A stretch of 43,616 nt of DNA, taken from positions 1-43,616 of the IMG/VR virus record IMGVR_UViG_3300033388_005273, one strand, 5' to 3'. Below are positions 1 through 5,709 of this stretch, piece by piece (position 1 is the first letter of the stretch; each line of letters opens with the position of its first letter). The stretch is from a virus. The translations under genes and the position numbers were made by a program. The notes under the pieces were generated by a model. It made no database searches, was not told the origin of the DNA, and saw nothing but the letters and a program-made list of their open reading frames with translations.

Positions 1-113
1 TCTTTACATATACGACGAGTCAACTCAGTATTTTCTACATAGATATGGTATCCGAACTCTAGCTTAGACACCTCGTTGCGAATACCTTTTTGGGCAACCT
101 CTTTATCTAACAT
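1..113 (-). CDS. Partial small protein, N-terminal 37 residues
   Basis: An ATG at 113 opens a frame that stays open to the window edge (begins MLDKEVAQKGIRNEV). It overlaps the stop of the upstream gene by a few bases, which is the coupling style of the whole left block. The product is not recognised and the C-terminus is outside the window. Confidence 0.6.
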   Translation of the reverse strand, partial: MLDKEVAQKGIRNEVSKLEFGYHIYVENTELTRRICK

Positions 114-289
114 TTGGCTTTTAAGAAGTAACGGCCTGCCCCACCTCTTTTCACCAATCGAGCACCATTGGTCTTCAGGAAGGACTTAACAGCTTTTTGG
201 TCGTTGAATTCTTCTGTAAAACCGTGAGTAGATGATGAGATATAACCTCCACCACCTTTAATCTGTGTGTATTTATCATAAGTTTTCAA
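107..289 (-). CDS. Small hypothetical protein, 60 aa, TTG start
   Basis: The frame starts with TTG at 289, about seven bases after an AAGGA ribosome site, and its start lies inside the end of the upstream gene. The protein is basic and glycine-rich. It resembles the product of 5803-6000: both carry an [TA]-H-G-F-[ST]-E stretch and a basic K-x-G-K/R-Y segment near the C-terminus, so the two may be diverged paralogues. Function unknown. Confidence 0.6.
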   Translation of the reverse strand: MKTYDKYTQIKGGGGYISSSTHGFTEEFNDQKAVKSFLKTNGARLVKRGGAGRYFLKAKC

Positions 290-464
290 GTTTTTTCCTT
301 AATTCAGCGGCTACTGCCTTGTTTTCTAGAATAATGTTTTGGTTAGTCTCAAGTTCATATACTTTATTCATCTGCATAATTGCAAAGATTGATAAGATTG
401 CTATATATATGCAGACAAATATTAGGAACCATAAGGGTATTGGGACCATCATCGTCATTAGCAT
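276..464 (-). CDS. Small membrane protein with coiled-coil tail, 62 aa
   Basis: Residues about 5-30 form one hydrophobic membrane span (PLWFLIFVCIYIAILSIFAI). The remaining ~30 residues are charged and look helical (ELETNQNIILENKAVAAEL). An AAGGAG ribosome site sits six bases before the ATG at 464. The size and layout (one span plus a short cytoplasmic or periplasmic helix) would fit a spanin-like or i-spanin-like lysis protein, but there is no lysis cassette next to it, so that remains only a possibility. Confidence 0.6.
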   Translation of the reverse strand: MLMTMMVPIPLWFLIFVCIYIAILSIFAIMQMNKVYELETNQNIILENKAVAAELRKKLENL

Positions 465-835
465 TCTGGACTCCTTAAGATAGTGATTTCACCAAGAGGT
501 TGTTTAAATTCTACCAAAGGTCTTGGTGAACAGTCTGGTCGTCCATCCAGATAGATAAGCCCAAGGTTCTCTCTTGGTGGATGGTAAGTTCGAGTAACAA
601 TCGTTGTGCCTCGTACAGCATCGTTGTGAACGCCTTCAGCATGCTTTATACGTTCAGTGTGACCAACTGGTCTATCTTCAATCTGCACGTCTCTTACGCC
701 AAATACATACATAGTGAATACTATAGCTGATACTGCATAGAATAGGATAGTAGCTTTAACTACATTTTGCATATCGTTGGTAAGATTTAAGTACCATGTT
801 TGGGTTTCTAACCATAGTTGTTCTGTTTTAGTCAT
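458..835 (-). CDS. Single-span membrane protein, 125 aa
   Basis: The frame is open from 922, but the start at 835 (MTKTEQLWLETQTW) is preferred because GGAG lies just before it and it overlaps the upstream stop as ATGA. Residues about 30-50 are a membrane span (ATILFYAVSAIVFTMYVFG). The rest is a polar domain with several prolines and two cysteines. No family recognised. Its stop overlaps the start of the next membrane protein (464), so the two are probably co-translated. Confidence 0.65.
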   Translation of the reverse strand: MTKTEQLWLETQTWYLNLTNDMQNVVKATILFYAVSAIVFTMYVFGVRDVQIEDRPVGHTERIKHAEGVHNDAVRGTTIVTRTYHPPRENLGLIYLDGRPDCSPRPLVEFKQPLGEITILRSPEC

Positions 836-1025
836 GATTTCTCCAATGATTTGGCCCAAGTGAACATTTACGAGAGCGTTTTGTGTATTTCTTAGGCTTC
901 TTCTTAGGAAGAGCCACAACATTATTAGTGCTTATGCACCCATCACAGAGTTTACCAACAGCCATAATCTGACTGACCGTATGCTCACCTTGAACCACAT
1001 CTTCACATTGTTTACAATGAAACAT
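828..1025 (-). CDS. Small zinc-ribbon-like protein, 65 aa
   Basis: Two CxxC pairs (C4/C7 in HCKQCEDVV and C27/C30 in LCDGC) have zinc-ribbon spacing. They are followed by a strongly basic tail (PKKKPKKYTKRSRK) that could bind nucleic acid. The start overlaps the stop of the signal-peptide protein upstream. Function unknown; a small nucleic-acid or RNA-polymerase binding factor is possible. Confidence 0.55.
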   Translation of the reverse strand: MFHCKQCEDVVQGEHTVSQIMAVGKLCDGCISTNNVVALPKKKPKKYTKRSRKCSLGPNHWRNHD

Positions 1026-1314
1026 TATGAATTCTTATATGTGATTCAATCTTAGTAATATTTCTTTTGATAGTCGCAAGGTCGCTAGTTCTAGCACGCT
1101 TTGCTTTAAGACCAATATGCATACCACAATCTTTAATGTATGTTGTTAAACCACGTTCCGCTTGCTTGAACTCAAAAAGGGTGATTTCGTGAGCACCCTC
1201 AGCATTATGTACAAAACCACTTAGTAGATGTCCTTCTATAACATTAATATCTTCTTCACAAGACCCTGCAAGTAGTGCTGATGCCATTGCGGCAAGTAAA
1301 ATAATCTTCTTCAT
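1012..1314 (-). CDS. Exported small protein or lipoprotein, 100 aa
   Basis: The N-terminus MKKIILLAAMASALLAGSC is a typical Gram-negative signal peptide. The C at residue 19 could be a lipid-modified cysteine, although the -3 residue is Ala rather than Leu, so ordinary signal peptidase cleavage is also possible. The mature part has one more Cys and a basic C-terminal region. An AAAGGA ribosome site lies 10-15 bases upstream. An exported phage protein in an early-type block could act in superinfection exclusion; that is inference. Confidence 0.65.
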   Translation of the reverse strand: MKKIILLAAMASALLAGSCEEDINVIEGHLLSGFVHNAEGAHEITLFEFKQAERGLTTYIKDCGMHIGLKAKRARTSDLATIKRNITKIESHIRIHNVSL

Positions 1315-1344
1315 GATAATATATCCTTTAGTTTAGTTATGACG

Positions 1345-1402
1345 CTGAGTAAAACCATAGGTAGGAGGCGCTATGGCTTAACTCAGAGACATTAGTCTCT
1401 GA
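1345..1402 (-). ncRNA. Intercistronic competing-hairpin element 1
   Basis: Two hairpins share bases. TCAGAGAC (1383-1390) pairs with GTCTCTGA (1395-1402), with the TAA stop of the upstream gene in the four-base loop. CTGAGT (1345-1350) pairs with ACTCAG (1381-1386) and encloses an inner CCATAG/CTATGG stem (1355-1360/1371-1376). The arms overlap at 1383-1386, so both outer stems cannot form fully together. Confidence 0.45.
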
Positions 1403-1634
1403 CGAACATGTATCTAATGCTCCATGTTATTGGTCTGGTAACTACGACTGCCACAAATAATAAGTGAACTACCACATTTACTATGGTATTTTCAGCTTTA
1501 CTTAGAGACGGGTCTTCAGAATGTTTCAAATCCAACCAAGCGTTGTCCATAGTAGTATACAGTAGTCCTATAATGAACCCTGCAAGTAAGAAGGCTAATA
1601 TCAGCAGTAAAAATATCTCTTTAAGTAGTTCCAT
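1392..1634 (-). CDS. Two-span membrane protein, 80 aa
   Basis: Residues about 5-27 (EIFLLLILAFLLAGFIIGLLY) and 51-68 (TIVNVVVHLLFVAVVVT) are hydrophobic and are separated by a polar loop. AAAGGA precedes the ATG at 1634, and the start overlaps the upstream gene. No family recognised. The TAA stop lies in the loop of a perfect hairpin. Confidence 0.65.
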   Translation of the reverse strand: MELLKEIFLLLILAFLLAGFIIGLLYTTMDNAWLDLKHSEDPSLSKAENTIVNVVVHLLFVAVVVTRPITWSIRYMFVRD

Positions 1635-1863
1635 AATCTAAATCCTTTCGGTATTGCCATGCTTCCTTATACGTTGAGAAAAGCATGCAGTTTTTAAGTA
1701 TCTCATCACCAACACATATTGGGTGAATTCCTATAGTGTAATTAGGGAATGAAATACATAGACAGTTGTGAATGAATGACCACACAAAGAATATCTCATA
1801 TTCTGAGTCAGCAGTTGCTACTCCACCATGTTGAACATGACACAACATCTCTTCTTTAGTCAT
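1621..1863 (-). CDS. Hypothetical protein, 80 aa
   Basis: A cysteine- and aromatic-rich protein with no visible membrane span or known motif. It ends in STYKEAWQYRKDLDYGTT. It is translationally coupled on both sides: its ATG lies in the stop region of the GNAT gene, and its end overlaps the membrane protein at 1634. Confidence 0.55.
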   Translation of the reverse strand: MTKEEMLCHVQHGGVATADSEYEIFFVWSFIHNCLCISFPNYTIGIHPICVGDEILKNCMLFSTYKEAWQYRKDLDYGTT

Positions 1864-2131
1864 ACCAGTATCTCAGCAACTGCATACCACTTGGTGATGC
1901 AGAAACTACCTTAAAGCCACCTTTAGCATAGAAGGACACCATGCCCTTCTCACACTTAAGCCTATGATTACCCTTAGGAAGTGTCTTAATGTGTGCTGTG
2001 AGCTTTGCCAAGAGCTTTAAACCATGCCCTTTACCTCTATGATGCGGATTAATAAAGAAGTTAGAGATGAATGCTCCTTCTTCGTCTATGAAGACCATAA
2101 CTTGACCTTCTGGTATTTTTACAATCTTCAT
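1856..2131 (-). CDS. GNAT-family N-acetyltransferase, 91 aa
   Basis: The core FINPHHRGKGHGLKLL contains the R-x-x-G-x-G acetyl-CoA pyrophosphate loop of GNAT motif A, preceded by a beta strand (EGAFISNFF). A typical GNAT beta5 region follows (MVSFYAKGGFKVV). At 91 aa it is a minimal GNAT that keeps the CoA-binding half but little of the N-terminal substrate region. In phages such enzymes can acetylate host proteins; the substrate here is unknown. Confidence 0.8.
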   Translation of the reverse strand: MKIVKIPEGQVMVFIDEEGAFISNFFINPHHRGKGHGLKLLAKLTAHIKTLPKGNHRLKCEKGMVSFYAKGGFKVVSASPSGMQLLRYWYD

Positions 2132-2162
2132 GTTCTATCCTTATAAGATTTGGGTAACCTTT

Positions 2163-2456
2163 CTAATGCCTTTCATATGACTCAAAGATACGAGGCACAA
2201 ATTTTACCCACAAGACAATGATTAACACCCCAATCGAGTAAGGCACTAAGTCAACTACGAGTGTATTAAAAGCCCAATTTTTATCTTCTGGCTGCAAAGA
2301 TATAAACCTATGGAACGATACACAACCAGCCAATACTAACTGAAGTACAAATACCGTTAATGCTATTGGTTGATATGCCTCCATTATGAAGTGTCGTAAG
2401 CATTGCAAAAAGCTCTTAGCCTCTGCAGTAAGTCTTATACCTTTAATCTTTCTCAT
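2163..2456 (-). CDS. Two-span membrane protein, 97 aa
   Basis: The protein has a basic N-terminus (MRKIKGIRLTAEAK) and hydrophobic stretches at about 30-50 (PIALTVFVLQLVLAGCVSF) and 68-86 (VVDLVPYSIGVLIIVLWV). The ATG at 2456 overlaps the TGA of the small upstream gene as ATGA. No family recognised. Confidence 0.65.
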   Translation of the reverse strand: MRKIKGIRLTAEAKSFLQCLRHFIMEAYQPIALTVFVLQLVLAGCVSFHRFISLQPEDKNWAFNTLVVDLVPYSIGVLIIVLWVKFVPRIFESYERH

Positions 2457-2623
2457 CCTTCACTCTTTTTCTTAAACATCTTAGCCATACCATCTGCAAA
2501 GTCTGCAAGACTATCAACTGACATCTTTCCTATAACCTTCTTAAGTCCGAAGACTACAACTCTTAGGTACACAATGTACACTACCAAAACCACAAGTACC
2601 ACGTATAATATACTATTTTCCAT
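2453..2623 (-). CDS. Small membrane protein, 56 aa
   Basis: This is a short frame (begins MENSILYVVLVVLVV, ends MFKKKSEG). An AGGAGA ribosome site lies 5-6 bases before the ATG at 2623, and the TGA overlaps the next ATG. The first ~25 residues are a membrane span. The rest is an amphipathic basic helix (MSVDSLADFADGMAKMFKKK). The tight coupling makes it likely to be real. Confidence 0.65.
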   Translation of the reverse strand: MENSILYVVLVVLVVYIVYLRVVVFGLKKVIGKMSVDSLADFADGMAKMFKKKSEG

Positions 2624-2631
2624 ACTATCTC

Positions 2632-2856
2632 CTATAAATTATAAATATCGCTCAATACATCTGGTTCTATCTTAATCCACAAATCTCTGTTCTCAAACAT
2701 AGTCCAGCCAGTATCTATATCTTCGACACTCCAACCATTGTATCCTTGCTTAACCCATATAACAACACCTGCACTACCATCTTCGTCAGTAAGTCTTACC
2801 TTAAACTTAACCTCAGCACCACTACCATGATAACCATAAACCTCACCTTTAGCCAT
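2632..2856 (-). CDS. Small beta-rich protein with C-terminal IY signature, 74 aa
   Basis: First gene downstream of the promoter copy at 2885-2911, with AAGGA before its ATG. The body (GEVYGYHGSGAEVKFKVRL) looks like a small beta barrel. It ends in EPDVLSDIYNL, one of eight C-termini in this block with hydrophobic-x-x-[IL]-Y near the end. The last residues align closely with the end of 3142-3372 (EPDVLKEIYDTL). Function unknown. Confidence 0.65.
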   Translation of the reverse strand: MAKGEVYGYHGSGAEVKFKVRLTDEDGSAGVVIWVKQGYNGWSVEDIDTGWTMFENRDLWIKIEPDVLSDIYNL

Positions 2857-2868
2857 ACTTGTTCCTTT

Positions 2869-2933
2869 CTCAGCCTAGAGTCTTATTATACCCAAAAAAC
2901 CTTAATGTAAGCTGAAATTTAGAAAGAATTGTA
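2869..2933 (-). repeat. 65-bp repeat, copy 1 (gene end plus promoter)
   Basis: This segment is matched without gaps by 5044-5108, with only a handful of mismatches. It contains the last five codons (Y-N-S-F-stop) of the upstream gene, a promoter-like region and the leader up to CTCTAGGCTGAG on the minus strand. Confidence 0.85.
2885..2911 (-). promoter_or_regulatory. Promoter-like site, GGGTATAAT
   Basis: On the minus strand, TATAAT (2890-2885) is preceded by GGG. A CTTACA -35-like hexamer (2911-2906) lies 15 bases upstream. The arrangement is conserved at 5060-5086. It would drive the genes from 2856 leftwards. Confidence 0.6.
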
Positions 2934-3155
2934 AATTTCTTTTACATCAATGACATTGTAAGCCTCGAAACCGCCTTCATTAAAACATTCAGATGGGGTA
3001 TACTTGTATTCTGTAGGCCAAAAACATGCTTGTGCCTTGTTATCAGCCCTATTAAGGCGTTTTACTGTGTATATATCACCAACTTTACATTGATATGAGG
3101 AACGTTCGGGCTTTTTCACACAGATAACTGTTTGTCCAATCTTAAAGCGTGTCAT
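2919..3155 (-). CDS. SH3-like small protein with C-terminal IY signature, 78 aa
   Basis: The start is taken at 3155 (MTRFKIGQTVICV), which follows AGGAGATTT; the frame is also open from 3173. The body, F-K-x-G-x-x-V-x-C-x-x-K-P-x-x-S-S-Y-x-C-x-V-G, is clearly paralogous to 4435-4668 and has the look of an SH3/KOW-like barrel. The C-terminus is VIDVKEIYNSF. The last five codons belong to the 65-bp repeat shared with 5094-5363. Confidence 0.7.
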   Translation of the reverse strand: MTRFKIGQTVICVKKPERSSYQCKVGDIYTVKRLNRADNKAQACFWPTEYKYTPSECFNEGGFEAYNVIDVKEIYNSF

Positions 3156-3372
3156 AAATCTCCTTAAGTACATCAGGCTCTATAAATTCAAAGGTAGGGT
3201 AATCGCTCTTTTTGTTCATGGAAGCAATCGGAGGTCTTCTATCCCCTTCGTCGTCATATAGGAATGGCTTACCTTGTCCTTCTATGCGTACTTCTAGATA
3301 CGCTTTTCCAAGTTCCCAATAGGTTGCCTCGGATTCAGGAATCTTTATACACTTCCAATACTTAGCAATCAT
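3142..3372 (-). CDS. Small protein with C-terminal IY signature, 76 aa
   Basis: The ATG at 3372 lies within the end of the upstream gene. The body (YWKCIKIPESEATYWELGKAY) looks like the same beta-barrel class. It ends in EFIEPDVLKEIYDTL, nearly the same as the end of 2632-2856 although the bodies differ. Function unknown. Confidence 0.65.
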   Translation of the reverse strand: MIAKYWKCIKIPESEATYWELGKAYLEVRIEGQGKPFLYDDEGDRRPPIASMNKKSDYPTFEFIEPDVLKEIYDTL

Positions 3373-3628
3373 AGATACCCGATATATCTACCCTATCAGC
3401 TATGTAGTGACGTGTCTCGCCATCCGTAGGCATACTGTGGCTGAAACTTAGCTGTTTACCATCACCACATAAATATAACACTATATGTTCCTGAGCCCCA
3501 CCACGTGTTAAGGACTCCATATCTAAGGTGCTTCTAACCCAATAATACTCGCCTTTTTGTAATTCTTTGAGGGCTGACTCATAGTCTGCCTCTTGAACTA
3601 CCAAACCTCCAGGATATTTGGGTATCAT
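3362..3628 (-). CDS. Small KYP-family protein with C-terminal IY signature, 88 aa
   Basis: Paralogue of 5094-5363. Both start with a short leader and KYPxG, then show Y-x-x-A-x-x-E-L-x-K-x-x-Y-x-W, S-L, VLYL and KQL at matching places. It ends in RVDISGIYDC, a variant of the block's C-terminal signature. Function unknown. Confidence 0.65.
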   Translation of the reverse strand: MIPKYPGGLVVQEADYESALKELQKGEYYWVRSTLDMESLTRGGAQEHIVLYLCGDGKQLSFSHSMPTDGETRHYIADRVDISGIYDC

Positions 3629-3885
3629 TGCTGACGCTTAATCGCTTGTTCTAGCGTTTTCAGACCAAATATAATCAGTGGGTCATGACATGAATACTGA
3701 GCGTTTCTCACCTTACCCATAAGGACTCGTAATCTCACTTGTCTTATGCGATTTGAGTCTGTGGATGTGTTGTCTCTTACGTCATCAGAAAACTTATGGA
3801 CTTGATTAAGGTCAAATTCACACATTGCACTCTCGGCATGAGCCATAGTAGCCACTAAACTTAACATAATTAATACTTTTTTCAT
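3625..3885 (-). CDS. Exported small protein, 86 aa
   Basis: MKKVLIMLSLVATMAHA is a clear Sec signal peptide, with an AHA cleavage site before ESAMCEF. The mature ~69 residues are charged and mainly helical, with two cysteines (CEFDL and SCHDP) that could form a disulfide in the periplasm. It lacks the IY signature carried by most cytoplasmic-looking neighbours. Function unknown. Confidence 0.7.
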   Translation of the reverse strand: MKKVLIMLSLVATMAHAESAMCEFDLNQVHKFSDDVRDNTSTDSNRIRQVRLRVLMGKVRNAQYSCHDPLIIFGLKTLEQAIKRQQ

Positions 3886-4088
3886 TTAACATCCTTTAGG
3901 TAAACTTCTGCGACTACTTCAAGTCGTTCAATTTTGTAACTTATCATACTAGGGATTAGCACAGATGGACTGACGACGTTGTATAAACTCTCCATACGTT
4001 TGATGTAGCTTCGTACAGAAGATGGACGTTGAAGGAATTTTACAACCTTCGTACTCTTGTGGCGTTTGGTTACTGTAATTTTATACAT
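3882..4088 (-). CDS. Basic hypothetical protein, 68 aa
   Basis: A lysine- and arginine-rich small protein (MYKITVTKRHKSTKVVKFL) that overlaps both neighbours by four to eight bases. No motif is recognised. The charge suggests nucleic-acid contact, but nothing more can be said. Confidence 0.6.
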   Translation of the reverse strand: MYKITVTKRHKSTKVVKFLQRPSSVRSYIKRMESLYNVVSPSVLIPSMISYKIERLEVVAEVYLKDVK

Positions 4089-4350
4089 CAGTAAATTCTC
4101 CGTATAGTTTATCTAAGTCCATACCTTTGGGTGCATAATCAACCCAACCTGAACCCAACAAGATACCATTTTTCGACATGTACTCATGACCATAAGCCTT
4201 CCTATTAACCTCATCTCGGTAAAATATGAATGTTTCTCCATACTTACCTGCAATGTGGTCTGATGCTTGCATAGACTGAGCATGTATTGATTTAGTGCTG
4301 TAATATTCTATTAAGTCTTCCCTATTTGTAAATCGTAGTTTTTGTAGCAT
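4081..4350 (-). CDS. Small protein with near-C-terminal LY signature, 89 aa
   Basis: The ATG at 4350 is preceded by an AAGGA ribosome site (4363-4359) that lies inside a 10-base inverted-repeat arm, so translation may be gated by RNA structure. The C-terminus GMDLDKLYGEFTDV carries the block's signature with three extra residues. The body has no known motif. Confidence 0.65.
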   Translation of the reverse strand: MLQKLRFTNREDLIEYYSTKSIHAQSMQASDHIAGKYGETFIFYRDEVNRKAYGHEYMSKNGILLGSGWVDYAPKGMDLDKLYGEFTDV

Positions 4351-4355
4351 AATTG

Positions 4356-4447
4356 AGTCCTTAAGTAAACCTACGTTCCATAATTGGCAAGTGCCGAAAG
4401 CATGGATTAGGTAGTTAATAGGTTGGCTTAAGGACTAAAAGTCCTTA
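4356..4447 (-). promoter_or_regulatory. Competing-hairpin element 2, possible SD switch
   Basis: In RNA sense, segment A (4447-4440, end of the upstream ORF), segment B (4436-4427) and segment C (4365-4356) can pair in two ways. A:B is an 8-bp hairpin around the TAG stop with a three-base loop. B:C is a perfect 10-bp stem closing a 61-base loop. Segment C contains the AAGGA ribosome site of the next gene. The loop holds nested AACCTA/TAGGTT, CCAT/ATGG and GGCA/TGCC stems. Confidence 0.55.
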
Positions 4448-4668
4448 TAGATATCGGTGATGCATACCTCTTTTACTTCTTCAAAGAAGTGTTGAAAATA
4501 GCAAACGTGCTCTTTTGGGTATTGTGAAGCAAGAGGACTAGGCTCTACTGGATAGAATATTGTACCGTCCATCGTACGAACTACCAAAATCTCACCTACA
4601 TCACAATGGTAAGAACTTTTAGGAGGTTTCTCAATACATCTTACTTTCATACCTACTTTAAAACGCAT
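4435..4668 (-). CDS. SH3-like small protein with C-terminal IY signature, 77 aa
   Basis: Paralogue of 2919-3155: MRFKVGMKVRCIEKPPKSSY aligns residue for residue with its N-terminus, with the same CDVG continuation. It ends in VKEVCITDIYKDF. AAAGGA sits five bases before the ATG. Its stop codon is inside a hairpin that competes with the ribosome site of the next gene. Confidence 0.7.
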   Translation of the reverse strand: MRFKVGMKVRCIEKPPKSSYHCDVGEILVVRTMDGTIFYPVEPSPLASQYPKEHVCYFQHFFEEVKEVCITDIYKDF

Positions 4669-4689
4669 ATTTTTCCTTTGATTAGAACT

Positions 4690-4787
4690 CCATAGAAGGC
4701 AGGTGAGGCGGAACTTAGAAGTTCGTGAGTATCCTATGGATTGACTCCAAATGTGCCTTGTGTGCCTTCTATGGAAGCCTAGCTTCC
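4690..4787 (-). ncRNA. Intercistronic structured element 3
   Basis: A perfect 12-bp inverted repeat (4690-4701 with 4763-4774) closes a 61-base loop. The loop contains GAACTT/AAGTTC and a GAGT..ATCC/GGAT..ACTC hairpin. A second hairpin, GGAAGC/GCTTCC (4773-4778/4782-4787), follows the upstream TAA at once and shares two bases with the long stem. The design matches the elements at 1345 and 4356. Confidence 0.5.
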
Positions 4788-5006
4788 TTAAAGTGAATAA
4801 ATCTCATCTAAGCCGAATGGCTCAACATATTTCTTAAAGTTGGTTGGTACCCAACCATTAGCACGACCATTGGAGTCCTTTGTAACTGCAACCCATTCTT
4901 GTTCTGCTACATCTGCGCTTAAGAAGTAAACATTCCCCTTCACAAATCCACCACAACCTGAAGACTTAGTATCTACAACCTTAGCACCCTTCTTAAGAGT
5001 TAGCAT
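4788..5006 (-). CDS. SH3-like small protein with C-terminal IY signature, 72 aa
   Basis: The body begins MLTLKKGAKVVDTKSSG and is probably a third, more diverged member of the SH3-like set. The end, YVEPFGLDEIYSL, shares EP and the LxxIY signature with 2632 and 3142. AAGGA lies seven bases before the ATG. It is the first gene after the second 65-bp repeat. Confidence 0.65.
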   Translation of the reverse strand: MLTLKKGAKVVDTKSSGCGGFVKGNVYFLSADVAEQEWVAVTKDSNGRANGWVPTNFKKYVEPFGLDEIYSL

Positions 5007-5043
5007 ATCATAATCCTTATGTGGGAAGAATGCTTTGTCCTTC

Positions 5044-5108
5044 CTCAGCCTAGAGTCTTATTATACCCAAACTTTCTTAATGTGAGCTGAAATTTAGAAA
5101 GAATTGTA
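5044..5108 (-). repeat. 65-bp repeat, copy 2 (gene end plus promoter)
   Basis: Ungapped match to 2869-2933. It again spans the last codons (Y-N-S-F-stop) of the upstream gene, the promoter-like region and a leader ending CTCTAGGCTGAG. Confidence 0.85.
5060..5086 (-). promoter_or_regulatory. Promoter-like site, GGGTATAAT
   Basis: TATAAT (5065-5060, minus strand) is preceded by TTTGGG, with CTCACA at 5086-5081, 15 bases upstream. It is the same arrangement as at 2885-2911 and would drive the genes from 5006 leftwards. Confidence 0.6.
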
Positions 5109-5363
5109 TAATTTGTTCATATTTACACTGGGTTTAGGGGTAAATACTCGCAAACCTTTGTGAAATGTTGAACCCCAAGTCAGTTGCTTAGAACCTACAT
5201 CCTTAAGGTATAAGACCATAGCTGTCTTGTTTTTACTTGAAAGGCTACGTACTGTAACTTCGTCAGCTCGCCAATGGTAGCCACACTTATTTAACTCAGC
5301 GACAGCCTCGGCATAATGCCTACTATTTACCAAAATCCCATCAGGGTACTTTTGTATATTCAC
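5094..5363 (-). CDS. Small KYP-family protein with C-terminal LY signature, 89 aa
   Basis: The frame is open from 5387, but GTG at 5363 (MNIQKYPDGILV) is preferred. It follows AGAGGA at six bases and aligns with the start of its paralogue at 3628 (MIPKYPGGLVV). It ends in PSVNMNKLYNSF. The YNSF end and the DNA after it are shared with 2919-3155, although the protein bodies are unrelated. Confidence 0.7.
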   Translation of the reverse strand: MNIQKYPDGILVNSRHYAEAVAELNKCGYHWRADEVTVRSLSSKNKTAMVLYLKDVGSKQLTWGSTFHKGLRVFTPKPSVNMNKLYNSF

Positions 5364-5418
5364 ACCATGTCCTCTCAATAACCACAACTATAATTAATGC
5401 CATTGCCAAAATGTCCAT
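5341..5418 (-). CDS. Possible 25-aa membrane peptide
   Basis: The ATG at 5418 follows the upstream TAA by one base (TAACATG), and the frame runs to a TGA at 5341. The peptide has a short hydrophobic run (MDILAMALIIVVVIERTW). It overlaps the N-terminus of the next gene. Ribosome-site support is weak, so this is tentative. Confidence 0.35.
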   Translation of the reverse strand: MDILAMALIIVVVIERTWCEYTKVP

Positions 5419-5419
5419 G

Positions 5420-5638
5420 TTACAAAAGGTCTTTTACATTCAGAAATTCCATACATTCTTCTTTAGAGTTTACTACTGCCATCCAAGTATGGAATTCATT
5501 TGTATCAAAATCATAATTCATCAGGGCATCACCGTGAGTTACCACAAAAATACCTTCGGACGTTACAGATACAACCTCCTTAACTTTGAGGTTACGAGAG
5601 ATATGACCTAAGGCTTTAGATAATTTTAGTAAATCCAT
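5420..5638 (-). CDS. Hypothetical protein, 72 aa
   Basis: The start is taken at ATG 5638 (MDLLKLSKALGHISRNL), coupled by TAATG to the preceding mini-gene; a GTG at 5647 is an alternative. The body (VKEVVSVTSEGIFVVTHGD) looks beta-rich. It ends in FLNVKDLL, which recalls the block's C-terminal signature but lacks the Tyr. Confidence 0.6.
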   Translation of the reverse strand: MDLLKLSKALGHISRNLKVKEVVSVTSEGIFVVTHGDALMNYDFDTNEFHTWMAVVNSKEECMEFLNVKDLL

Positions 5639-5709
5639 TACATCCACCCTTTACATTCAAGATATGCTACTATTTGGTCACACTTTTTGTCAAACTTACG
5701 CCACATCAT
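5638..5709 (-). CDS. Possible 23-aa mini-gene
   Basis: ATG at 5709 follows an AGAGGTG ribosome site and lies inside the end of the upstream gene. The frame ends in TAATG coupled to the next gene. The peptide (begins MMWRKFDKKCDQIV) is basic with two Cys. It may be a leader peptide that only couples translation. Confidence 0.4.
   Translation of the reverse strand: MMWRKFDKKCDQIVAYLECKGWM

Noticed and set aside
4356-4436. Hammerhead ribozyme (a CGAAAG word is present)
   Set aside because: There is no CUGAnGA core on either strand within the element.
4690-4774. tRNA gene
   Set aside because: The long terminal stem and inner hairpins lack a T-loop, D-loop and acceptor geometry.
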